Shown here: piece after piece, positions 1 to 5,185 of the stretch
Numbering within the stretch: position 1 is the first letter of the stretch
Layout: every line of letters starts with the position of its first letter
Assembly (NCBI GenBank): GCA_900752305.1
Contig: CAADUV010000250.1
Location: 1-6,038 of the forward strand
Reading direction: 5' to 3'
From: an uncultured Oscillospiraceae bacterium
GTDB taxonomy: Bacteria; Bacillota; Clostridia; Oscillospirales; Oscillospiraceae
DNA length: 6,038 nt
Notes under the pieces: model-generated
The model's database searches: none
The model's input: the letters and a program-made list of their open reading frames with translations, nothing else
What the model was told of the DNA's origin: nothing
Position numbers and translations under genes: made by a program

Positions 1-373
1 GCGGCTCGTTCCAAAACAGGCACACCGCCGTCCGCACCAAGGACAGCACCACTTGCAGGGCGAAACAGCTGCCCATGATGCGCTCGGCGCCCTCCCGGTT
101 CTGCTTGCCCAGCTCGATGGACGCCAGCGGCGCACCACCCATAGCCACCAGGGCGGCAAAGGCGGAGATAATCATCAAAATGGGGGCGCACACCCCCACG
201 CCGGTCAGCGCCAGGCCGCCTACGTCCTTCATGTGTCCCAGATAGACCCGGTCCACGATGTTGTACAGCACGTTGATGAGCTGGGCGGCGATGGCTGGCA
301 GCGCCAGCTTGAAGAGCAGCTTGCCCACCGGTTCCGTGCCCAGAAAATCTTGATTTTTTGTGTTCTCTTCCAT
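1..373 (-). CDS. MATE-family multidrug/Na+ efflux transporter, N-terminal part (cut by window edge)
   Basis: This is the first 124 codons of a polytopic inner-membrane antiporter; the rest lies beyond base 1. The start is ATG at 373-371, with an AGAGG Shine-Dalgarno seven bases upstream (381-385). The N-terminus has a short polar stretch, then a DFLGTEPVGKLL segment (about residues 9-20) typical of clostridial MATE proteins. A first membrane helix follows at about residues 21-40, containing INVLYNIVDRVYLG (33-46), the characteristic MATE helix-1 region. A second helix spans about 58-79, and a third starts near 100 after the polar loop GKQNREGAERIM. MATE proteins export cationic drugs, toxins or metabolites using Na+ or H+ gradients; the substrate here cannot be read. 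It lies 57 bp behind the phosphoglucomutase stop, with a hairpin between them, so it may be co-transcribed at reduced level. The family is clear; the exact subfamily is not. Confidence 0.9.
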   Translation of the reverse strand, partial: MEENTKNQDFLGTEPVGKLLFKLALPAIAAQLINVLYNIVDRVYLGHMKDVGGLALTGVGVCAPILMIISAFAALVAMGGAPLASIELGKQNREGAERIMGSCFALQVVLSLVRTAVCLFWNEP

Positions 374-388
374 AACGATTCCTCTACC

Positions 389-416
389 AAAAGCGGAGCG
401 CAAAGGCGCTCCGCTT
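389..416 (-). terminator. Probable weak intrinsic terminator after phosphoglucomutase gene
   Basis: The arms 391-400 and 407-416 are perfect 10-bp reverse complements (AAGCGGAGCG / CGCTCCGCTT) around a 6-base loop. Read on the minus strand, the stem is followed by only about four T residues (392-389) before GG. The structure is GC-rich and falls between the stop of the mutase gene and the start of the MATE gene. I infer a leaky terminator that lowers, rather than abolishes, transcription into the transporter. The transporter's Shine-Dalgarno lies only five bases beyond the stem, so the hairpin could also protect the downstream mRNA end. Confidence 0.65.
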
Positions 417-430
417 GCTGTGTTTCTGGG

Positions 431-2164
431 TTATGCCATGGTCTTGATGACGTCGGCGAAGGCGGTGTACTTGGCCAGCTTTTCGTCACATTCCGCCTGG
501 CTCCCGCCGTGTGCAAGCACGTATACCTTGATCTTCGGTTCGGTGCCGGAAGGGCGGATGATGAAGGTGGTGCCGTCGGCCAGGTCGTAGGCCACCACGT
601 TGGAGTCCTTCAACTCCATGGGGGTGACCGCACCAGTGGCCGGGTCGGTGACGGTGCCAGCCTGGTAGTCCTTCTGAGCCACCACAGCAGTGCCAGCCAC
701 TTCGGTCAGGGGCGCTTTGTGCAGCTGCTCCATGATGGCAGCCATGTCCCGCATCCCGTCCAGGCCGGGCATGACCAGGTTGATGGTGGACTCGCCATAA
801 TGGCCGTACTTGGCATAGCAGTCCTGGAGGGCGTCGTAGAGGGTCTTGTCCTGACTGGCGTACCAGGCGGCCATTTCGGCGATGAGCACGATGGCGGTCA
901 CGGCGTCCTTGTCCCGGACGTAGTCGCCCAGCATATAGCCGAAGGATTCCTCAAAGGCGAAGAATACCTTGCCCTCGCTAGCCCCTTCCAGAGCATCCTT
1001 CTTCTCTGCCAGGAACTTGAAGCCGGTGAAGGTGCGGGCGGTGTGGATGTGGTTGACGGCGCAGATCTTATCCACCATCTGGGTGGAGACGATGGTGGTC
1101 AGAGCATAGGCGTCTTCGCCCAGCGTGCCAGCACGTTTCTTTGCGCCAATGAGGTAGTCCAGCAGCAGCACACCGGTCTGGTTGCCGGAGAGCACTTCGT
1201 ACTCACCCGCAGCGTTGCGCACCATCACGCCCACCCGGTCGGCGTCCGGGTCGCTGCCCACGATGAGGTCACAGCGGTTCTTCTTGGCCAGCTCCACCGC
1301 CAGGGCGAACCCTTCCGGATTCTCCGGGTTGGGGGAGACCACCGTGGGGAAGTTGCCGTCGATGACCATCTGTTCCGGCACGCAGAGCACGTGCTTCATA
1401 CCCAGCCGCTTCAGGGCTTCCGGGATGAGCTGGTAGCCAGTGCCGTGGAATGGGGTGTAGACCAGGGAGAACCGGTCGGCCACCTGGGCCACGCAGGCGC
1501 GGTCGTTGACCATGTTCAGCACTTCACTCAGGAACTCTTCGTCAGTTTCCTTGCCCATCAAGACAATACGACCCTCGGCCACTGCCTGGTCATAGTCCAT
1601 CTGCTGGACGCAGCCAAATACGTCCAGCTCCTTCATCTTGGCGGCAATGGCGTCGGCGTGCTTGGGGGGCAGCTGAGCGCCGTCCTCCCAGTCCACCTTG
1701 TAGCCGTTGTACTCCTTGGGGTTGTGGGAGGCGGTCACGTTGATGCCCGCCTGACAGCCGTACTTGCGGATGGCGAAGGACAGCTCCGGCGTGGGACGCA
1801 TGGCCTCGAACAGCCGCACCTGGATGCCATTGCCGGCCATGACACAGGCGGCCTCTTTGGCGAACTCCGCAGAGTGATTCCGGCAGTCAAAGCACACGGC
1901 AACGCCCTTTGCGCAGGCATCCACCCCCTCTGCCTTGACCACTTCGGCGAACGCCTGGGTGGTGTGACGGATGACGTGGACGTTCATTTGATGCAGGCCG
2001 GTACACATGGTGCCACGCAGGCCGGCGGTGCCGAAGGAGAGCTGGTCAAAGAAGCGGCTCTCGATCTCCTTGGGGTTGTTGGCGATGGATTCCAGCTCGG
2101 CCTTTTCAGCAGGGGAGAGGGCGGGGCTGTGGAGCCATTCCTGATACGTTTCCAGATAAGACAT
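431..2164 (-). CDS. pgcA: Alpha-phosphoglucomutase / phosphomannomutase (alpha-D-phosphohexomutase family)
   Basis: This cytoplasmic enzyme interconverts glucose-6-phosphate and glucose-1-phosphate through a phosphoserine intermediate, feeding UDP-glucose, glycolipid and polysaccharide synthesis. All four signature loops of the family are visible in its 577 residues. They are the phosphate-carrying serine loop TASHNPKEYNG (144-154, catalytic Ser146), the metal-binding loop DPDADR (305-310), the sugar-specificity loop FEESFGY (404-410) and the phosphate-binding loop RPSGTEPK (537-544). The N-terminal FGTAGLRG (44-51) is also diagnostic. The length matches the Firmicute PgcA-type enzymes (about 570-580) rather than the shorter GlmM (about 450). 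The ATG start has a CGGAGGT ribosome site six bases upstream (2171-2177). The gene follows rlmH by 37 bp with no visible promoter, so co-transcription is likely. Activity on mannose phosphates is possible and cannot be separated by sequence alone. Confidence 0.95.
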   Translation of the reverse strand: MSYLETYQEWLHSPALSPAEKAELESIANNPKEIESRFFDQLSFGTAGLRGTMCTGLHQMNVHVIRHTTQAFAEVVKAEGVDACAKGVAVCFDCRNHSAEFAKEAACVMAGNGIQVRLFEAMRPTPELSFAIRKYGCQAGINVTASHNPKEYNGYKVDWEDGAQLPPKHADAIAAKMKELDVFGCVQQMDYDQAVAEGRIVLMGKETDEEFLSEVLNMVNDRACVAQVADRFSLVYTPFHGTGYQLIPEALKRLGMKHVLCVPEQMVIDGNFPTVVSPNPENPEGFALAVELAKKNRCDLIVGSDPDADRVGVMVRNAAGEYEVLSGNQTGVLLLDYLIGAKKRAGTLGEDAYALTTIVSTQMVDKICAVNHIHTARTFTGFKFLAEKKDALEGASEGKVFFAFEESFGYMLGDYVRDKDAVTAIVLIAEMAAWYASQDKTLYDALQDCYAKYGHYGESTINLVMPGLDGMRDMAAIMEQLHKAPLTEVAGTAVVAQKDYQAGTVTDPATGAVTPMELKDSNVVAYDLADGTTFIIRPSGTEPKIKVYVLAHGGSQAECDEKLAKYTAFADVIKTMA

Positions 2165-2201
2165 AACAATACCTCCGAATTCCAGATGATGTCATGGGTC
2201 T

Positions 2202-2684
2202 CTATTTATGATACAGGGAACCTTCGTTGATCTTAAACGCCCGATACACCTGCTCCAGCAGCATCACCCGCGCCAGGTGATGGGGGAAGGTCATGGGGGA
2301 CATGGACAGACGCAGGGCGGCCTGCTGCTTCACCGACGGGTGCAGACCGTAGGAGCTGCCGATGACCAGGGCGATGGCGGAGACGCCAGAGATAGCCCAC
2401 TGCTGGAACTTCTGCGCCAGCTGTTCGCTGGACAGTTCCTTCCCTTCGATGCACAAGGCTACCAACGTGGCACGCTTGGGGAGCTTTGCAAAGATGGCCT
2501 GCGCTTCCTTCTCCAAAGCGGCATCGATCTGCGCCTGAGAAGGGGCGTTGGGCAGCTTTTCCTCCGGCAGCTCCAGCAGGGTCAGCTTGCAGTAGCCCTT
2601 CAGGCGCTTCTCGTACTCCTGCACGGCGGCTATGTAAAAGGATTCTTTCAATTTTCCCACACAGAGGACGGCGATATTCAGCAT
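2202..2684 (-). CDS. rlmH: 23S rRNA (pseudouridine-1915-N3)-methyltransferase RlmH
   Basis: RlmH is a SPOUT-fold methyltransferase that uses S-adenosylmethionine to methylate pseudouridine 1915 in helix 69 of 23S rRNA, at the subunit interface of assembled 70S ribosomes. The protein is 160 residues, the usual length. It shows the family start MLNIAVLCVGKLK and the knot region with VIGSSYGL (107-114), LSMSPMTFPHHLARVMLLEQVYRAFKI (126-152, read in parts) and the C-terminal tail ending YHK. Two positions depart from the common Firmicute pattern: the glycine pair after VIG is GS rather than GG, and the tail is SLYHK rather than PYHK. The ATG has a GGAGGAAG ribosome site (2693-2700), which falls in the 17-bp gap after the walJ-like gene, so the two are almost certainly co-transcribed. 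In staphylococci the 3' end of this gene is the SCCmec attachment site; here the end is intact with no insertion. Confidence 0.96.
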   Translation of the reverse strand: MLNIAVLCVGKLKESFYIAAVQEYEKRLKGYCKLTLLELPEEKLPNAPSQAQIDAALEKEAQAIFAKLPKRATLVALCIEGKELSSEQLAQKFQQWAISGVSAIALVIGSSYGLHPSVKQQAALRLSMSPMTFPHHLARVMLLEQVYRAFKINEGSLYHK

Positions 2685-2701
2685 AGTTTCAGCTTCCTCC
2701 C

Positions 2702-3475
2702 TTACACTTCATAGCATAGGGAACACTCATCCCGTGGCAGCACATCCACCTCCGGCCGCAGATGCGCCCGTTCCAGTGCCCCCTGCACCACCGTCCGCGC
2801 CCGCTCCGGTGTGTTGTTCTCTGGGCTGAGGTGGGCTAAAAGCAGGGTGTGGGTTCCTGCGGCGGCCAGGGAGACGGCAAATTCCGCACTGGCTTCGTTG
2901 GACAGGTGCCCACGGTCGCCCAAGATACGGTTTTGCAGGGCGTAGGGATAGGGGCCGTCCCGAAGCCAGTCCACGTCGTGATTGGCCTCGATCAGCGCCA
3001 GATCGGCGCCAAAGGCGGCGTCCATCACCAGGCTGGTCACCCGCCCCAGGTCGGTGGCGATGACGGCGGAGTGGCCGCCGCTGGTCAGTCGATAGCCCAC
3101 GCTGTCGGCGGCATCGTGGGAGGTGGAGAAGGATTGAACGGCCAGGTTCCCCACCTGGAACTGACTGCCCGCCGGTAAGGGGCGGAGCAGTTCCCGGGCG
3201 TGGGGGATTTTCCGCGCCAGCACTAGGGCGGTGCCTGGGGTGGCGTAGAGGGGGATGTCGTAATTTTTCAACAGGACGGACAGCCCTGCGATGTGGTCGG
3301 TGTGTTCGTGGGTGATCAAGATGCCAGATAAATCGTCTGGCGTCAGCCCTGCGGTCTGGAGTCGCTGTTTGATCTTCCGGCAGGAGATACCGGCGTCTAC
3401 CAGCAGGGCGGTATCTTGGTTGTAGAGCAGCGAGCAGTTCCCACGGGAGCTGCTGGCGAATGCACGCAAATGCAA
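2702..3475 (-). CDS. walJ: MBL-fold metallo-hydrolase of the WalJ/YycJ type
   Basis: A 257-residue cytoplasmic metallo-beta-lactamase-fold protein. The metal-binding set is complete: HEHTDH (56-61, giving His56, His58, Asp60, His61), His120 in STSHDA, Asp142 in ATDLG, and His215 in LLLAHLSPENN. The start RAFASSSRGNCSLL corresponds to the SLxSGSSGNC opening of WalJ/YycJ proteins. In Bacillus the relative sits in the walRK operon, and YycJ has been reported as a double-strand DNA exonuclease linked to mismatch repair. No walRK genes are visible here; the neighbours are murA and rlmH, so the regulatory link to WalRK should not be assumed. The start is taken as TTG at 3475-3473: no ATG or GTG lies near, and a strong AAGGAGGAAG site (3482-3491) sits at proper distance. 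A second TTG two codons later is the only close alternative. Confidence 0.88.
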   Translation of the reverse strand: MHLRAFASSSRGNCSLLYNQDTALLVDAGISCRKIKQRLQTAGLTPDDLSGILITHEHTDHIAGLSVLLKNYDIPLYATPGTALVLARKIPHARELLRPLPAGSQFQVGNLAVQSFSTSHDAADSVGYRLTSGGHSAVIATDLGRVTSLVMDAAFGADLALIEANHDVDWLRDGPYPYALQNRILGDRGHLSNEASAEFAVSLAAAGTHTLLLAHLSPENNTPERARTVVQGALERAHLRPEVDVLPRDECSLCYEV

Positions 3476-3481
3476 GGGTGG

Positions 3482-3491
3482 CTTCCTCCTT
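3482..3491 (-). promoter_or_regulatory. Shine-Dalgarno that fixes the TTG start of the walJ-like gene
   Basis: The minus strand reads AAGGAGGAAG here, an almost full match to the anti-Shine-Dalgarno. The AGGAGG core (3485-3490) is nine bases from the TTG at 3475-3473. No ATG or GTG follows within ribosome reach in the frame, so this site is the main argument for a TTG initiation codon. Confidence 0.8.
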
Positions 3492-3509
3492 ATGCGGAAT
3501 CGAGCAAGA

Positions 3510-3534
3510 AGGCGGCAGCAAACTGCTGCCGCCT
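3510..3534 (-). terminator. Hairpin between murA and the walJ-like gene, probable weak terminator
   Basis: Arms 3510-3520 and 3524-3534 form a perfect 11-bp GC-rich stem (GGCGGCAGCA / TGCTGCCGCC plus an A-T pair) with a three-base loop. On the minus strand it is followed by TCTTGC, a poor T-tract, so full termination is doubtful. It lies 33 bp after the murA stop codon. I infer attenuation between murA and the downstream genes or a 3'-end stabilising hairpin. No clear promoter is visible between it and the walJ-like start, which favours read-through. Confidence 0.6.
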
Positions 3535-3566
3535 CGGTTCACGTAATATCGGTTTTACGCAGGCGC

Positions 3567-4862
3567 TCAGCCCACGTCCTGGGCGGCTTCGTCGTCGGTC
3601 TGGTTGACAATCTCAATGTCAGCGCCGACCCCCCTCAGCTTGCCCACCAGGTTCTCGTAGCCACGTTCGATGAAGTGGATACAGGAGATCTCGGTGGTGC
3701 CGGAGGCGGCGAGACCGGCGATGACCATGGCAGCGCCAGCCCGGAGGTCACAAGCACGGAGGGGCGCGCCGGTCAGGTGACCGACCCCTTCGATGACGGC
3801 GATCTTGCCATCCACCTGGATGGCCGCGCCCATGCGCTTGAACTCGTCCACATAACGGAACCGGTTTTCCCAGATGCCCTCGTTGATGATGCTGGTGCCG
3901 CCGTTGGCGAGACAGAGCACAGCCGCCATCTGAGGCTGCATATCGGTGGGGAAGCCGGGATAGGGCATGGTCTTGATGTTGGTGCGCTGGATGTCCTGGT
4001 TGCGGGTGACCCGGATGGAGTCGCCCTGCTCCTCGATCTCAATGCCCATCTCCACCAGCTTGGCGGTGATGCAGTCCATGTGCTTGGGGATGATGTTGCG
4101 GATGAGGACGCTGCCGCCGGTGGCAGCGACTGCGGCCATATAGGTGCCCGCCTCGATCTGGTCGGGGATGATGGAATAGGTGCCGCCGTGGAGGGATTCC
4201 ACGCCGTGAATCTTGATGACGTCGGTGCCGGCGCCCATGATGTTGGCGCCCATAGAGTTGAGGAAGTTGGCCACGTCCACGATATGAGGTTCCTTAGCGG
4301 CGTTCTCGATGACGGTCAGGCCGTTGGCCAGGACGCTGGCCAGGATGGCGTTGATGGTGGCGCCCACGGAGACCTGATCCATATAGATGGTGGCCCCGGT
4401 GAGCCGTTTCTGAGGCGCCTGGGCATAAACAAACCCGCCCTGAAGGTCGATGTCAGCGCCCAGCGCTTTGAAGCTCTTCAGGTGCAGGTCGATGGGACGC
4501 ACACCCAGGTCACAGCCACCGGGCATGGAGACCTGCGCCTCGCCAAATCGACCCAGCAGAGCGCCGATGAGGTAATAGGAGGCGCGCATTCTCCGTGCCA
4601 GTTCGTCGGGGACGCGGCAGCTGCGAATGTGACGGCAGTCAATTTCAAATGTGTTCTTATTGATGGTACGGACATCGGCACCCAGCTCCTGGAGGATCTC
4701 CATGACTACGGTGACGTCGCTGATCTGAGGAATATTTTCAATACGGCAGCAGCCATCCACCAGGAGGGCGGCGGGGATGATGGCCACAGCAGCGTTCTTT
4801 GCGCCGCTGATCTCAATTTCGCCGAACAGGGGATGTCCGCCGTGAATTACATACTTTTGCAA
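3567..4862 (-). CDS. murA: UDP-N-acetylglucosamine 1-carboxyvinyltransferase (MurA)
   Basis: MurA transfers enolpyruvate from phosphoenolpyruvate to UDP-N-acetylglucosamine in the cytoplasm, the first committed step of peptidoglycan synthesis. Numbering from the TTG start, the protein is 431 residues, as usual. Lys22 lies in ISGAKNAA. The catalytic cysteine that fosfomycin alkylates is Cys117 in MPGGCDLGVRP (Cys115 in E. coli). The general acid/base aspartate is Asp307 in GFPTDMQPQ, and the DLRAGAAMVIAGL motif begins at 372. A cysteine rather than aspartate at 117 predicts fosfomycin sensitivity of the enzyme. The open frame extends to an ATG at 5012, but the extra 50 residues are unlike MurA and run into the predicted promoter, while the family N-terminus QKYVIHGG begins right after TTG 4862. 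An AAGAAGGTG ribosome site precedes it. Firmicutes often have two MurA copies; which paralogue this is cannot be told here. Confidence 0.96.
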   Translation of the reverse strand: MQKYVIHGGHPLFGEIEISGAKNAAVAIIPAALLVDGCCRIENIPQISDVTVVMEILQELGADVRTINKNTFEIDCRHIRSCRVPDELARRMRASYYLIGALLGRFGEAQVSMPGGCDLGVRPIDLHLKSFKALGADIDLQGGFVYAQAPQKRLTGATIYMDQVSVGATINAILASVLANGLTVIENAAKEPHIVDVANFLNSMGANIMGAGTDVIKIHGVESLHGGTYSIIPDQIEAGTYMAAVAATGGSVLIRNIIPKHMDCITAKLVEMGIEIEEQGDSIRVTRNQDIQRTNIKTMPYPGFPTDMQPQMAAVLCLANGGTSIINEGIWENRFRYVDEFKRMGAAIQVDGKIAVIEGVGHLTGAPLRACDLRAGAAMVIAGLAASGTTEISCIHFIERGYENLVGKLRGVGADIEIVNQTDDEAAQDVG

Positions 4863-4997
4863 GATGACACCTTCTTTGGTAACGAGTGAACGTTGAATTG
4901 ATGAGATGCGTTCACAGGGGTGAACAGGAATGAACGTGGTAGAAGCGGCGGGGGAGCATCGGTGTATCTGCTCCGGGAAAAAAGCGCATTCTACTGC
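4863..4997 (-). promoter_or_regulatory. murA 5' leader with several hairpins and alternative pairings
   Basis: About 135 bases lie between the predicted transcription start and the murA start codon. In transcript order there is a 5-bp stem GCGCA/TGCGC (4999-4984) followed by six T (4983-4978), then a 6-bp stem GGAGCA/TGCTCC (4974-4953), then four related elements. These are CGTTCA (4936-4931), GTTCAC (4925-4920), GTGAACG (4915-4909) and CGTTCAC (4892-4886). The third can pair with the second (6 bp, 4-base loop), the fourth (7 bp, 16-base loop) or the first (6 bp). The fourth ends ten bases before the Shine-Dalgarno. No T-box consensus or other riboswitch class that I know is recognisable. A regulatory role is inference from the structure only. 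Confidence 0.45.
4868..4876 (-). promoter_or_regulatory. Shine-Dalgarno of murA supporting the TTG start at 4862
   Basis: The minus strand reads AAGAAGGTG, one mismatch from AAGGAGGTG, ending five bases before the TTG. This places the start exactly where MurA homology begins and argues against the longer frame that opens at 5012. Confidence 0.7.
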
Positions 4998-5002
4998 GCA
5001 TA

Positions 5003-5031
5003 AGTATAGCACAGAGCGACATAAAATTAAA
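5003..5031 (-). promoter_or_regulatory. Extended -10 sigma-A promoter for murA
   Basis: On the minus strand TGCTATACT (5011-5003) gives an extended -10 (TGn plus TATACT, five of six matches to TATAAT). The hexamer 17 bases upstream is TTTAAT (5031-5026), a weak -35, which fits the rule that extended -10 promoters tolerate poor -35 boxes. A better-looking TTGCTT at 5035-5030 is 21 bases away and too distant. Transcription should start near 4996-4998. Confidence 0.65.
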
Positions 5032-5055
5032 GCAAAAAATTGAAAGGAATCCAGA

Positions 5056-5070
5056 AAAATGAGTCATTTT
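5056..5070. promoter_or_regulatory. 15-bp palindrome in the divergent promoter region, candidate operator
   Basis: AAAATGA and TCATTTT are perfect 7-bp inverted arms around a single central G. The element lies about 25 bp upstream of the weak murA -35 and about 42 bp before the -35 of the rightward promoter, in an AT-rich stretch. The sequence does not match an operator consensus that I can name. Short AT-rich palindromes arise by chance, so operator function is only a suggestion. Confidence 0.35.
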
Positions 5071-5112
5071 CGCTCAAAGGAAAAGAATCGTAAAAGCGAC
5101 AAAAATTACTGC

Positions 5113-5141
5113 TGTCCAGACCGGCGAGAACTGTATATAAT
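5113..5141 (+). promoter_or_regulatory. Sigma-A promoter for the MecA-like gene
   Basis: A perfect TATAAT (5136-5141) stands 17 bases after TGTCCA (5113-5118), which matches TTGACA at only three positions. Start of transcription is expected near 5148, giving a short leader of about 38 bases up to the TTG start. Flanking 6-bp inverted arms GAACTG (5128-5133) and CAGTTC (5158-5163) bracket the -10 and start region. Promoter strength is hard to judge given the poor -35. Confidence 0.6.
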
Positions 5142-5170
5142 GTATAACAAGCATGTGCAGTTCACACCAT

Positions 5171-5176
5171 AGGAGG
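5171..5176 (+). promoter_or_regulatory. Shine-Dalgarno that fixes the TTG start of the MecA-like gene
   Basis: AGGAGG is nine bases upstream of TTG 5186-5188. The in-frame ATG at 5153 lies before this site and the next ATG at 5198 is 21 bases after it, so neither fits; TTG 5186 does. Confidence 0.8.
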
Positions 5177-5185
5177 ATACAAAAA

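Noticed and set aside
2202..2225. SCCmec-like attachment site or insertion at the 3' end of rlmH.
   Set aside because: The end has a TATCATAAATAG stretch resembling the staphylococcal core, as it encodes the same conserved residues, but there is no repeat, no recombinase gene, and the next housekeeping gene starts 37 bp later.
53..2230. A 725-residue open frame on the plus strand opposite the MATE, phosphoglucomutase and part of rlmH genes.
   Set aside because: It mirrors three clearly recognised minus-strand genes and spans their boundaries. Its product is a His/Gly/Val-rich composition without a recognisable domain, as expected for the antisense of GC-rich codons, and it has no ribosome site of note.
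3492..4889. A 465-residue open frame on the plus strand opposite murA.
   Set aside because: It is a shadow of the murA coding sequence, with Asp/Gly/His-rich antisense composition and no family resemblance.
4886..4936. LexA/SOS box among the GAAC and GTTC elements.
   Set aside because: The Firmicute SOS box needs GAAC and GTTC spaced by four bases in that order. None of the pairs here meets this; the close pair is in the opposite order (GTTC then GAAC).
4863..4997. A T-box or other known riboswitch in the murA leader.
   Set aside because: No T-box bulge consensus, no terminator-antiterminator pair with a T-tract next to the gene, and no conserved core of another class that I can recognise.
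4863..5012. N-terminal extension of MurA to the ATG at 5012.
   Set aside because: The extra 50 residues are unlike any MurA start, their codons cover the -10 box and the structured leader, and the family N-terminus begins precisely at TTG 4862 behind a ribosome site.
5128..5163. Inverted arms GAACTG and CAGTTC around the promoter of the MecA-like gene as an operator.
   Set aside because: Six-base arms 24 bases apart are expected by chance at this frequency and nothing else supports them; noted only within the promoter entry.
5153..5185. Start of the MecA-like protein at ATG 5153.
   Set aside because: It has no Shine-Dalgarno, lies only about 12 bases after the -10 box, and the added residues precede the AGGAGG at 5171-5176 that serves TTG 5186.
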